From: Xanthomarina sp. F2636L
GTDB lineage: Bacteria; Bacteroidota; Bacteroidia; Flavobacteriales; Flavobacteriaceae
Assembly (NCBI RefSeq): GCF_026410195.1
Contig: NZ_JAPMLM010000058.1
Location: 1-64,000, forward strand
Length of the DNA: 64,000 nt
Direction of reading: 5' to 3'
Part shown: positions 35,944 to 43,971 of the stretch, in pieces
Numbering within the stretch: position 1 is the stretch's first letter
How the letters are laid out: the number at the start of each line of letters is the position of its first letter
Notes under the pieces: generated by a model
Database searches by the model: none
Seen by the model: only the letters and a program-made list of their open reading frames with translations
Told to the model about the DNA's origin: nothing
Position numbers and translations under genes: made by a program

Positions 35944-36716
35944 ATGCAAATATAATCATACATCTACATTCTAAATATCAACATTTAAACGAAGAGATAC
36001 AGTCTATTATTGCCGATTTTGAATTTTCTGGGGAAGCTGTAACTATTGGTCAGCGAAATGTAATCAAACAATTTGAAGTACATGGTGAAGCTATTAATGT
36101 AAAATCATTTAAAATACCTAATGCCTTTAATCGTTTTGTGTATAAATATATCAGGAAATCTAAAGCCAAGCGTTCTTTTGAATATGCCAAGAAACTGATT
36201 GCTTGTAATATTTTAACACCTTACCCCATTGCATATATTGAAAACACAAATGCTTTTGGACTAACAACTAGTTATTATATAAGTAAGCATGTTACATACG
36301 ATTTCGATTTTAGGGATTTAATCCATAAACCTTTATTTCCAAATAGAAACGAGATATTACAGCAGTTTACTTCTTTTACGTTTAAATTACATGAAAACAA
36401 CATAAATTTTTTAGATCATTCGCCTGGAAATACCCTAATTGTTGAAAAACCTGAAAAGCAATATCTTTTTTATTTAATAGATTTAAACAGAATGCGTTTT
36501 GAAACTATGGATTTCAATAAACGTATGCATAACTTTAGACGTTTGTGGTTATCTAAATCTATGGTGAAGATTATGTCTAAAACCTATTCAGAATTATATT
36601 ACACATCTTATCATGAAACTTATAGTCTCATGCTGAAATACAGCCGAGCCTTTCAAAAGAAAGTAGATAGCAAAAAGTTAAGGCGCTCAGGAAGAAAAAT
36701 GAAATTTAAATCTTAA
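35944..36716 (+). pseudogene. Kdo/InaA-type lipopolysaccharide kinase, frameshifted at its start
   Basis: The intact part (from about 35955) encodes IIIHLHSKYQHLNEEIQSII, KSFKIPNAFNRFVYKYIRKS, the kinase catalytic loop FLDHSPGNTLIVEK (HxD-like Asp and Asn) and metal-site LIDLNRMRF. There is no ATG, GTG or TTG in that frame before GTG 36138, which would delete the N-terminal ~60 residues including the nucleotide loop. ATG 35944, just after the promoter, reads ATG CAA ATA then TAA. Removing one TA from 35951-35954 joins it to the long frame and gives 256 residues, the usual family length. The family phosphorylates Kdo or heptose of LPS. Confidence 0.8.
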
Positions 36717-36720
36717 AAAA

Positions 36721-36757
36721 ATTCCAAAATCAACATAATTTATATCGGTTTTGGAAT
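36721..36757 (-). terminator. Rho-independent terminator of dapD
   Basis: A 9-bp stem, ATTCCAAAA / TTTTGGAAT, followed on the minus strand by TTTTTTT. It lies between the convergent kinase gene and dapD; the T-run favours termination of dapD. Confidence 0.7.
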
Positions 36758-36797
36758 CTTTAGTTATTAAATAGTGTCATATGTGAGTAAAACAAGC

Positions 36798-37613
36798 CTA
36801 TACAGCCACATCATATTCACGTAAAGCATCATTTAAAGACGTCTTTTTATTTGTACTTTCTTTACGTTTTCCAATAATTAATGCACATGGTACTTGAAAT
36901 TCTCCAGCAGGAAATTTTTTAGTATAACTTCCAGGAATTACCACAGAACGTGCAGGAATTACACCCTTAGTTTCTACTGGCTTGTCTCCTGTAACATCTA
37001 TAATTTTTGTACTCATGGTTAAAACAACATTGGCTCCTAAAACAGCTTCTTTTTCTATACGTATCCCTTCAACAACAATACAACGTGAGCCAATAAAAGC
37101 ACCATCTTCAATTATTACTGGAGCCGCTTGTAATGGTTCTAAAACACCACCAATTCCAACACCTCCAGAAAGATGCACATTTTTTCCAATTTGAGCACAG
37201 CTTCCAACGGTTGCCCATGTGTCTACCATGGTGCCTTCATCTACATAAGCTCCAATATTTACATAACTAGGCATCATAATCACACCTTTTGAAATATAAG
37301 CTCCATGTCTAGCAACTGCATGAGGTACCACACGAATGCCTTTATCTGCATAACCTGTTTTTAAAGGAATTTTATCGTGATATTCAAAAATACCAACTTC
37401 AAAAGTTTCCATTTTTTGAATTGGAAAATACAAGACTACAGCTTTTTTAACCCATTCGTTAACTTGCCAGCCTTTATTGGTTGGTTCAGCAACTCGTAAA
37501 GTGCCTTCGTCAAGTAAGTCTATAACACTTCTAATGCTGTCTATGGTTATATTGTCAGTTAATAAGCTTCGGTCGTTCCAAGCATTTTCTATAATTTGCT
37601 GTAGTTGTTTCAT
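36798..37613 (-). CDS. dapD: Tetrahydrodipicolinate N-succinyltransferase
   Basis: 271 residues from ATG 37613 (MKQLQQIIENAWNDRSLLTD); the longer TTG frame at 37637 falls inside the promoter. It succinylates tetrahydrodipicolinate in the succinylase branch of lysine and meso-diaminopimelate synthesis. The left-handed beta-helix is visible as hexapeptides: HGAYISKGVIMMPSYVNIGA, DEGTMVDTWATVGSCAQIGK and EDGAFIGSRCIVVEGIRIEK. Length and motifs are normal for DapD. It is a single-gene unit with its own promoter and terminator. Confidence 0.97.
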   Translation of the reverse strand: MKQLQQIIENAWNDRSLLTDNITIDSIRSVIDLLDEGTLRVAEPTNKGWQVNEWVKKAVVLYFPIQKMETFEVGIFEYHDKIPLKTGYADKGIRVVPHAVARHGAYISKGVIMMPSYVNIGAYVDEGTMVDTWATVGSCAQIGKNVHLSGGVGIGGVLEPLQAAPVIIEDGAFIGSRCIVVEGIRIEKEAVLGANVVLTMSTKIIDVTGDKPVETKGVIPARSVVIPGSYTKKFPAGEFQVPCALIIGKRKESTNKKTSLNDALREYDVAV

Positions 37614-37634
37614 ATTAATTTGAAAGTATTTTCG

Positions 37635-37642
37635 CAAAGATA
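37635..37642 (-). promoter_or_regulatory. -7 promoter element
   Basis: TATCTTTG on the minus strand, exact TAnnTTTG, 21 bases before the dapD ATG at 37613; it excludes the TTG start at 37637. Confidence 0.7.
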
Positions 37643-37750
37643 ACTCTATAATTGAAACCTTTAAAGTCTAATCCTTCAAAATATATGTCTTTATATTGAT
37701 TTCTAAAAATGAAAAATCTCAGAGTTGCTCCATCTTTTCTTTTTAAATGT

Positions 37751-37758
37751 TAACTTTG
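37751..37758 (+). promoter_or_regulatory. -7 promoter element (leaderless candidate)
   Basis: TAACTTTG, exact TAnnTTTG, four bases before ATG 37763. A TTG at 37725-37727 lies 23 bases upstream of the box and may be the -33 element. Confidence 0.7.
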
Positions 37759-37762
37759 CTAT

Positions 37763-38173
37763 ATGGGAAGAATTTTGGCTATAGACTTTGGAAAAGTAAG
37801 AACAGGGCTTGCAGTAACAGATGAGCTGCAACTTATTGCATCTGGACTTGAAACCGTTGCTACTTCAGAATTAATAGCTTTTTTAAAAACCTATATAATT
37901 AAAGAACATGTGGTATTGTTTGTAGTTGGAGAACCCAAACAAATGAACAATGAACCTTCTGAAAGCGAAGCGCTGATTCTTCCATTTATAGAAAAATTAA
38001 AAAAAGTCTTTCCAAAAATTCCAATTGAAAGAGTTGATGAGAGGTTTACTTCCAAAATGGCATTTCAAACCATGATAGATAGTGGGCTGTCTAAAAAGAA
38101 ACGTAAAAATAAAGCCTTAGTTGATGAGATTAGTGCGACATTAATTCTTCAAAGTTACCTATATTCTAAGTAG
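37763..38173 (+). CDS. ruvX: Holliday junction resolvase-like / pre-16S rRNA nuclease YqgF
   Basis: 136 residues, the usual size. RNase H-fold motifs: GRILAIDFGKVRTGLAVTDE with the first catalytic Asp, FVVGEPKQMNNEPS and VDERFTSKMAF, with the C-terminal Asp in VDEISATLIL. E. coli YqgF is needed for 16S rRNA 5' end maturation; Holliday-junction resolution was proposed earlier from its fold. The -7 element is so close to ATG that the transcript may be leaderless. Confidence 0.95.
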   Translation: MGRILAIDFGKVRTGLAVTDELQLIASGLETVATSELIAFLKTYIIKEHVVLFVVGEPKQMNNEPSESEALILPFIEKLKKVFPKIPIERVDERFTSKMAFQTMIDSGLSKKKRKNKALVDEISATLILQSYLYSK

Positions 38174-38294
38174 GTTAAAGCTGAAAAACTAATTTAAAAC
38201 ATGTATTTTATCGGTGTTTTTTGTAAATATTGTTAATTCAACGTTTATACATCTCAGCATATCTAAATTTTTTTATACGGATTTTTCACAAGTA

Positions 38295-38302
38295 TATATT
38301 TG
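38295..38302 (+). promoter_or_regulatory. -7 promoter element
   Basis: TATATTTG, exact TAnnTTTG, 27 bases before ATG 38330 of the secreted protein. Confidence 0.6.
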
Positions 38303-38329
38303 CTTTATTACTAACCCAAACTTATACTT

Positions 38330-38926
38330 ATGAAAAATTACTACTTATTAGTATTGTCTGTTGTGGCAATATTTTCTTTTAATCATTCGTCTTACTCACA
38401 ATCTTGTCCTCCAACAGGCTTTACAAACGGTTCGTCTTTATATTTCTTTTATGATGCTGGTGGGATGGTTTGTGGAGATAGGCCAAATACTGTTTCAGTT
38501 GGACCTAGTGAATTTACATTATCAGTTTGCGAAAGTGGTTATTCAATTTACAATTTGACTTCTGGGGATGTACTCTCAGATCTCAATCCGTTTACTGCTG
38601 ATTTTGGATTTGGCACATGCGAATACACCAATGGAAACTTATCAGCCGAAACTCTTTCAATAGAACAGGTAAATCAAGTAATTAGCGCCACAAGAGTTTT
38701 TCCTAATCCGATGACTACAGGAAATAACTTTCATCTTGTTTTTAATTCTTATGTTTATGGAACTGCAAGTATGTTCGATATTACAGGAAAAAAGGTTCTT
38801 AATATTCAAATTGATAACCTTAATAGAAAACAATTAGATGTATCTTCTTTGGCAAACGGTGTTTATTTACTTAAAATTGAAGCTGGTTCTTCTAGTACAA
38901 CTAAAAAAGTGGTTATTATGAAATAA
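38330..38926 (+). CDS. Small secreted protein with T9SS type A sorting domain
   Basis: 198 residues. Signal peptide MKNYYLLVLSVVAIFSFNHS ending SYSQ. The mature part of about 95 residues has four or more cysteines (CPPTGF, MVCGDRP, SVCESGY, FGTCEYT), probably disulfide-bonded. The C-terminal ~75 residues are a type A sorting domain (Por_Secre_tail): VFPNPMTTGNNFHL, MFDITGKKVLNIQI, LANGVYLLKIEAG and KKVVIMK. Such proteins are exported by T9SS and cleaved or attached at the surface. No enzymatic domain was recognised in the mature part. A strong terminator follows. Confidence 0.92.
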   Translation: MKNYYLLVLSVVAIFSFNHSSYSQSCPPTGFTNGSSLYFFYDAGGMVCGDRPNTVSVGPSEFTLSVCESGYSIYNLTSGDVLSDLNPFTADFGFGTCEYTNGNLSAETLSIEQVNQVISATRVFPNPMTTGNNFHLVFNSYVYGTASMFDITGKKVLNIQIDNLNRKQLDVSSLANGVYLLKIEAGSSSTTKKVVIMK

Positions 38927-38950
38927 CAGTTTTTAGTATATAATATAAGT

Positions 38951-38984
38951 AAAACTCCTTTTTATCTTAAAAGGAGTTTTTTTT
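38951..38984 (+). terminator. Rho-independent terminator
   Basis: AAAACTCCTTTT and AAAAGGAGTTTT form a 12-bp stem ending in an eight-T run, right after the type A secreted protein. Almost identical to the terminator at 39542. Confidence 0.88.
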
Positions 38985-39242
38985 ATGTATAAATGTATCA
39001 ACGTGACTAAATTGGTAATACACTAAAGCTTTAGTAAACATTAGATTATGAAACTTAAAAATGCTTGTATTTTTGAGTAATTATATAAGAACTATTTGAG
39101 CACTAAGTTATAATATCGATAAAAAACCAATTGTTAAGGTTCATGGGTAGTACGTTTATCGATGAAATACATGTCTTTATCTTGTCAACGATTATACGTT
39201 GGCTTTCAACAAGTTTATTCTTTTAATACCGTTTGTCGAACA
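38985..39242. other. Intergenic stretch without recognised gene
   Basis: About 260 AT-rich bases with only very short frames. It contains a copy of the 15-base motif shared with 9559-9573 and a lone TATTTTTG. No RNA structure or family was recognised. Confidence 0.5.
39157..39171. promoter_or_regulatory. Candidate regulatory motif ATCGATGAAATACAT
   Basis: Identical over 15 bases to 9559-9573, and lying 104 bases upstream of a small secreted protein gene. Function unknown. Confidence 0.3.
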
Positions 39243-39250
39243 TATATTTG
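39243..39250 (+). promoter_or_regulatory. -7 promoter element
   Basis: TATATTTG, exact TAnnTTTG, 25 bases before ATG 39276. Confidence 0.6.
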
Positions 39251-39275
39251 CCCTGTCACAATTAAACAATAAGAC

Positions 39276-39518
39276 ATGAAACCATTTTTGATTTTAATTT
39301 TTGTAGCCCTTTTTAGTACTTTAAATGCCACTGCGCAAGCTCCAATAGAAACACTTCCAGAATTAACTGAAGTAGTTTTAAATGTAGATACTTTAAGTAT
39401 GGATTCAACAAATGAAGTTGTTGCTAAAAAGAGAGACATCTTAAATGCAAAAATTAATTCAAAATTAAAAGGCGAAGTAGATTTATTCTTTGTTGCCGAT
39501 AAAAGTAAAATGTGCTAA
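39276..39518 (+). CDS. Small secreted hypothetical protein
   Basis: 80 residues. A clear signal peptide (MKPFLILIFVALFSTLNATA, likely cut at AQA) precedes a ~59-residue mature part rich in Leu, Glu, Asp and Thr (ETLPELTEVVLNVDTLSMDS), ending DKSKMC. There is no sorting domain or lipobox, so it is probably periplasmic. It has its own promoter and a good terminator, which supports a real gene. Family not recognised. Confidence 0.75.
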   Translation: MKPFLILIFVALFSTLNATAQAPIETLPELTEVVLNVDTLSMDSTNEVVAKKRDILNAKINSKLKGEVDLFFVADKSKMC

Positions 39519-39541
39519 TAATCTTTTTATATATTTAAACT

Positions 39542-39573
39542 AAAAACTCCTTTTTAATAAAAGGAGTTTTTTT
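39542..39573 (+). terminator. Rho-independent terminator
   Basis: AAAACTCCTTTT and AAAAGGAGTTTT form a stem with a short loop and a T-run, just after the 80-residue secreted protein gene. Confidence 0.88.
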
Positions 39574-39594
39574 ATGTATCTTAATTAAAGATTG

Positions 39595-39602
39595 TATTTT
39601 TG
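39595..39602 (+). promoter_or_regulatory. -7 promoter element
   Basis: TATTTTTG, exact TAnnTTTG, 25 bases before the peptide deformylase ATG at 39628. It overlaps the frame that would start at TTG 39592. Confidence 0.65.
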
Positions 39603-39627
39603 CAGAGAATTTATCAAAAATAATAAA

Positions 39628-40218
39628 ATGATATTACCTATTGTAGCTTATGGCGATCCTGTTTTAAAGAAATTATGCAAAGAGATTCCTAAAGACTATC
39701 CAAATCTAAAGGAACTTATTGATAATATGTATGAGACCATGGATGGCGCTTCTGGTGTTGGATTAGCTGCTCCTCAAATTGGATTACCAATAAGAATGTT
39801 TATTGTGGACACTTCTCCTTTTTCTGAAGATGAAGAATTGTCTCCTGAACAGCAAGAAGAGTTAAAAGGTTTTAAACGCACCTTTATCAATGCTAAAATA
39901 ACAAATGAAGAAGGTGATGAATGGGCTTTTAACGAAGGCTGTTTAAGTATTCCGGATATAAGGGAAGACGTGTTTAGAAAGCCTATTATTACGATAGAAT
40001 ATCTAGATGAAAATTTTGAAAAACATATAGAAACGTTTAGTGGTTTAATTGCACGTGTTATTCAACATGAGTACGATCATATTGAAGGTGTTTTATTTAC
40101 AGACAAGCTTTCAGCATTAAAAAAACGTTTAATAAAAGGGAAACTAGTAAACATTTCCAAAGGGAAAATAAGTATAGATTATAGAATGCGTTTTCCTAAT
40201 CAAAAAAAGAAACGATAA
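39628..40218 (+). CDS. def: Peptide deformylase
   Basis: 196 residues from ATG 39628 (MILPIVAYGDPVLKKLCKEI); a TTG start at 39592 would lie in the promoter. It removes the formyl group from the N-terminal Met of new proteins, on the ribosome. All three motifs are intact: GVGLAAPQIG, EGCLSIP with the cysteine metal ligand, and QHEYDHIEG (HExxH). An insertion of about 15 residues (FSEDEELSPEQQEELKGF) between motifs 1 and 2 resembles that of other Bacteroidetes deformylases. Confidence 0.97.
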   Translation: MILPIVAYGDPVLKKLCKEIPKDYPNLKELIDNMYETMDGASGVGLAAPQIGLPIRMFIVDTSPFSEDEELSPEQQEELKGFKRTFINAKITNEEGDEWAFNEGCLSIPDIREDVFRKPIITIEYLDENFEKHIETFSGLIARVIQHEYDHIEGVLFTDKLSALKKRLIKGKLVNISKGKISIDYRMRFPNQKKKR

Positions 40219-40271
40219 TATTTGTTTTAGTATAACAAACGTAGCATATTTGCGCTCCTTAAAAAGTAATT

Positions 40272-40691
40272 ATGAGTTTAGAAAAAGTTTTAGCCATTTC
40301 TGGAAAACCAGGATTATATAAATTAATTACCCAAACACGTGGTGGTTTTATTGCAGAATCTTTATTAGATAATAAAAGATTGTCAGTAAACATTCATCAA
40401 AATGTTAGTGTATTAAGCGAAATAGCAATTTATACTTTAACAGAAGAAGTGCCTTTACGTGAGGTGCTTGGTAAAATTAAAGAAAAAGAAAATAGCAAAG
40501 AAACACCTGTTAGTCATAAAGACAGTAAAGATAAATTAGAAGAATATTTCTTTGAGATTTTACCAGATTACGACGAAGATCGCGTATATGTTAGTGATAT
40601 TAAGAAAGTAATTCAATGGTACAACTTACTTCAAAAACACAACATGTTAGATTTTGACGTAGCAACAAATGTTTCAGACGAAGAAGAATAA
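40272..40691 (+). CDS. DUF5606 domain-containing protein
   Basis: 139 residues, no signal peptide. The N-terminus MSLEKVLAISGKPGLYKLIT and GGFIAESLLDNKRLSVNIHQ match DUF5606, a Bacteroidetes-specific family of unknown function. It ends in an acidic tail (VSDEEE). It follows peptide deformylase by 53 bases and has only a near-match promoter (CATATTTG), so it may be read from the def promoter. A terminator follows. Confidence 0.88.
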   Translation: MSLEKVLAISGKPGLYKLITQTRGGFIAESLLDNKRLSVNIHQNVSVLSEIAIYTLTEEVPLREVLGKIKEKENSKETPVSHKDSKDKLEEYFFEILPDYDEDRVYVSDIKKVIQWYNLLQKHNMLDFDVATNVSDEEE

Positions 40692-40717
40692 CATTGATTT
40701 TCAATAAAAACAAACAA

Positions 40718-40748
40718 AAAAATCTAGCATAATCGCTGGATTTTTTTG
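40718..40748 (+). terminator. Rho-independent terminator
   Basis: AAATCTAGC and GCTGGATTT form a 9-bp stem with one G-T pair and end in a T-run, between the DUF5606 gene and mazG. Confidence 0.75.
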
Positions 40749-40803
40749 TTTTAGAAACTGAGTCAATTGTATTAAAATTGTAATTTTATAAAAAATACAA
40801 CAA

Positions 40804-41586
40804 ATGAATTCTAGAGAAAATCAACTAAAAGCTTTCGACCGTTTATTAACTATTATGGACGAGTTAAGAGAGCAATGTCCTTGGGATAGAAAGCAGACCA
40901 TGGAAAGCTTAAGACATCTTACCATTGAAGAAATATACGAGTTAGGCGATGCTATTTTGGATAACAATTTAGAAGAGGTAAAAAAAGAATTAGGAGATGT
41001 ATTATTGCATATAGTATTTTATTCTAAAATTGGAAGTGAAACCAAGCATTTTGATATTGCCGATGTATGTAACAGCATTTGTGATAAGTTAGTTTCAAGA
41101 CATCCACATATTTATAGTGATGTTGTTGTTGAAGATGAAGAAGACGTCAAGCGAAATTGGGAGAAATTAAAACTAAAAGAAGGAAAAACAAGTGTCTTGG
41201 AAGGTGTTCCAAAAAGTTTGCCTGCGTTGGTAAAAGCTAGTAGAATTCAAGATAAGGTAGCTGGAGTTGGTTTTGATTGGGAAGAACCAAGCCAAGTTTG
41301 GGAAAAAGTAGAGGAGGAGTTGAATGAATTTAAAGAAGAAGTAATAAAAGGAAATAAAGAAGCTATGGAAGACGAATTTGGAGATGTTATGTTTTCTTTA
41401 GTGAATTATGCTAGGTTTTTAAAAATTAATCCTGAAAATGCCTTAGAAAGAACCAATAAGAAGTTTTCTAACCGATTTCAATACTTAGAGTCCAAAGCTA
41501 AATCTTTAAATAAGGAGTTAAAAGACATGACACTTTCTGAAATGGATGTGTTTTGGGAAGAAGCGAAACATTCACAAAACATGTAA
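40804..41586 (+). CDS. mazG: Nucleoside triphosphate pyrophosphohydrolase MazG
   Basis: 260 residues with two MazG domains. Domain 1: CPWDRKQTMESLRHLTIEEI, YELGDAI and EELGDVLLHIVFYSKI (EExxE...ExxD metal site). Domain 2: VGFDWEEPSQVWEKVEEELN and EDEFGDVMFSLVNYARFL. It hydrolyses NTPs and dNTPs to NMPs and pyrophosphate and so limits misincorporation and, in E. coli, (p)ppGpp. The last 38 bases, covering the end of the gene and its stop, are repeated 30 bases downstream. Confidence 0.95.
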   Translation: MNSRENQLKAFDRLLTIMDELREQCPWDRKQTMESLRHLTIEEIYELGDAILDNNLEEVKKELGDVLLHIVFYSKIGSETKHFDIADVCNSICDKLVSRHPHIYSDVVVEDEEDVKRNWEKLKLKEGKTSVLEGVPKSLPALVKASRIQDKVAGVGFDWEEPSQVWEKVEEELNEFKEEVIKGNKEAMEDEFGDVMFSLVNYARFLKINPENALERTNKKFSNRFQYLESKAKSLNKELKDMTLSEMDVFWEEAKHSQNM

Positions 41587-41656
41587 TTAGAAAATCTGTG
41601 ATTTTCAATTACTTCAATTTTTGGGAAGAAGCGAAACATTCACAAAACATGTAATT
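41551..41656 (+). repeat. 38-bp direct repeat, mazG tail duplicated
   Basis: Bases 41551-41588 recur exactly at 41619-41656 (start TTTTGGGAAGAAGCGAAAC). The first copy encodes the MazG C-terminus FWEEAKHSQNM and stop; the second is noncoding. A third partial match (TTTTTGGGAAAAA) follows at about 41664. Confidence 0.9.
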
Positions 41657-41875
41657 GCTTTAATTTTTGGGAAAAAGATGTTAAATAAGACGATTTTTTT
41701 AGGTTTTGAAATCCAAATGAAATTTCTATGCGTATATATAGTAATTGAATGACATTTTTATATTTCATAAGTAGTAGATTAATAGCTTAAATTCTTACCT
41801 TTTATAAAGTCATTCAAAAAAAAGTAGGTTATTTTTTTGTTGGGAAAAAAATAACTGTTTAGTTAGTTTAGTTAG

Positions 41876-41930
41876 ATTAAATCCTATTTGTCGAATAAGT
41901 TTTACTTATTTCATGCAAATAGGATTTAAT
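41876..41930. repeat. Nested hairpin: 15-bp perfect inverted repeat
   Basis: ATTAAATCCTATTTG at 41876-41890 and its exact reverse complement at 41916-41930 enclose a second stem, AATAAGT/ACTTATT, at 41894-41910. It lies between the convergent mazG and DUF349 genes. No T-run follows on either strand. It may be a bidirectional terminator or a small mobile or structured element. The remaining intergenic bases (41657-41875) hold no recognised gene. Confidence 0.6.
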
Positions 41931-41950
41931 GCTTTAGGTAACTTATGGTT

Positions 41951-43873
41951 TTAATATAACTTCTTAATCTTGCTTAACTTTGTTTTCCAAAGAGCTAAGT
42001 TGTCCTTATGCTTTTGAATGTTGTCTATAACATCTTTTACTAAGGGATTACTTTCATCTACATTAGTGAAAAACTGTAAATTATTCTCCAACTGATTGAT
42101 TTCGCTTTTTACTTCATTTATTTTTTTACTTATAAAAGTACGTTCGTTATCTAAGTGTCTAGAATCTTCAGCGTTGTTTAACACTTCCAGTTTGTTATCA
42201 AATTTAATAAGTTCAGCTTCTGTTTTGTTTAATTTTAAACTTTTAAAGCTAGCATCAAGCGTTTTATTTAACTTCCCTTCAATAAATCTTTTGTTTGAAG
42301 GCACATTGCCAAGAGCTTTCCACTTATCTATGTGACTTTTTATAGTTTCTAAATCGGTTTCTTTATTGCCAGAAAATTCTAAATTTTTAATGTCTTCAAG
42401 TAGCTTTACTTTTAGCTCATAAGCTTTTAGCTCTTCTTTATTAGCTTCGTTCTTGGCTGCATGTAATTTATCGAAATAATGGTTGCAGGCAGCTTTAAAC
42501 TGATTCCAAATTTTGTCGCTATTTTTTCTAGGAACATGACCAATATTCTTCCAATCGCTTTGAATTTTTTTCATCAAAGACGTTGTAGTTTCAAAGTCGT
42601 CACTGTCCTTATTCTCTTCCGCAATTTTAATCAAGTCCAGTTTTTTCTGAAGATTATCATACTGATCCTTTTTTAAATCTTTATAAAAGGTATTTTTCTT
42701 TTTATTAAAGCTTCTAACAGCAGTTTTAAAGGCAGCCCAAGTAGCTTCATTTACTTTAATTGGTACTTTTCCAGCTTCAAAGAAATTGTTTCTTAGCGTT
42801 TCAATTTCTTTAATTTTTTTCTGCCATTCATTATGAGTTTTTGACCCTTTTTCTCCTAAATCTTTTATTTGATCAATAATTGCTTGCTTGGTCTCAAGGT
42901 TTTTTTCGTATTCTTTATCAAGTTGTTCAAAATATACCTGACGTTTGTCGTGAATTTTCTTTGTAGCCGCTTTAAAGCGCTTCCAAATTTCTTCTCTATA
43001 TACTTTATCAACTGGTCCAAGTTCTTCTTTCCACATTTTGTGTAACACCTGCAGTTCTCTAAATGCACGATTTAAATCGTTGTCTTGTGCCAACTCTTCT
43101 GCACGTTCAATAATTTTTACTTTTTGCTCCAGATTGTGCTTAAAATCTAAATCTCTTAAGTCGCGATTTAAATGAAGAAAATCGTAAAAAATCTCTACAT
43201 GATGATGGTAGCTATTCCAGGCGTTATTGTATTTGTCTCTTGGAATTGGTCCAGCATTTCGCCATCTTTCCTGTAATTCCTTAAAGTATTTGTATGTGGT
43301 ATTTATGTTTTCTTCAACATTAATTAAGCCTTTTATCTCTTCAATAATTTCAAGTCTTTCGGCTAAGTTGTCTTTCAAACTTTTTTCTAAACTTTTATAA
43401 TGAGCGTTTAGTTTGGTTCTATATTCCTTGATGGCATCTTTATAACGTGTTTGAATAGGGTTGGAGTAGAAAAAATCTATTTCGTTGCCACCTTCATTTA
43501 AGAATTCTTCCTTCTTTTCGTCTAAAAGTGAGCTAAATTTTGATTTAAATTCGCTTCTAATCTCTTCAACATGAGATTTTATAGCTTGTACTTTTTTATT
43601 ATTTACCAGATATTCTAATTCCTCAGCAAGTTCACCTATAGACATTTTTTCATAGTCTTTTTTTGCGATACTATGTCTGTCTATATTTCCTTCGTCTTCA
43701 GCATCTTCAGCGTTAGATTCCTCTATTTCAGAAATTACTTTATCGTCTGTTTCTGTATCTTCAATTTCTTCTATAACGTCTTGTTTTGTTGTAGTTGAAT
43801 CCTCTATGATTTCTGTTGAAACTGTTACTTCTTTCTTTCCGTCTGCTTCTTGCAGGTTATCTTGCTCTGACAT
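41951..43873 (-). CDS. DUF349 repeat protein
   Basis: 640 residues, all helical. Residues 1-75 are strongly acidic and low complexity (IEEIEDTETDDKVISEIEES). The rest holds about five DUF349 repeats, each of about 75 residues with Trp-containing helices such as ELQERWRNAGPIPRDKYNNA, VLHKMWKEELGPVDKVYREE and IQSDWKNIGHVPRKNSDKIW. The family is widespread in Bacteroidetes and has no established function; the helical architecture suggests coiled-coil scaffolding or nucleic-acid association (inference). It precedes aroE on the opposite side by about 100 bases, with only a near-match promoter (TATCTTTA). Confidence 0.92.
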   Translation of the reverse strand: MSEQDNLQEADGKKEVTVSTEIIEDSTTTKQDVIEEIEDTETDDKVISEIEESNAEDAEDEGNIDRHSIAKKDYEKMSIGELAEELEYLVNNKKVQAIKSHVEEIRSEFKSKFSSLLDEKKEEFLNEGGNEIDFFYSNPIQTRYKDAIKEYRTKLNAHYKSLEKSLKDNLAERLEIIEEIKGLINVEENINTTYKYFKELQERWRNAGPIPRDKYNNAWNSYHHHVEIFYDFLHLNRDLRDLDFKHNLEQKVKIIERAEELAQDNDLNRAFRELQVLHKMWKEELGPVDKVYREEIWKRFKAATKKIHDKRQVYFEQLDKEYEKNLETKQAIIDQIKDLGEKGSKTHNEWQKKIKEIETLRNNFFEAGKVPIKVNEATWAAFKTAVRSFNKKKNTFYKDLKKDQYDNLQKKLDLIKIAEENKDSDDFETTTSLMKKIQSDWKNIGHVPRKNSDKIWNQFKAACNHYFDKLHAAKNEANKEELKAYELKVKLLEDIKNLEFSGNKETDLETIKSHIDKWKALGNVPSNKRFIEGKLNKTLDASFKSLKLNKTEAELIKFDNKLEVLNNAEDSRHLDNERTFISKKINEVKSEINQLENNLQFFTNVDESNPLVKDVIDNIQKHKDNLALWKTKLSKIKKLY

Positions 43874-43971
43874 TTTTGTAAAATGTTATGGTTCGTAATT
43901 ATATACTTTAGCGTTAAAGATAATAACAACTGCAGTATTAACAAAGGCTTCGTTTGTTTTTATATTTAAAA

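Noticed and set aside
38985-39242. Possible noncoding RNA in the longest empty interval
   Set aside because: No recognisable structure, conserved RNA family feature or terminator of its own.
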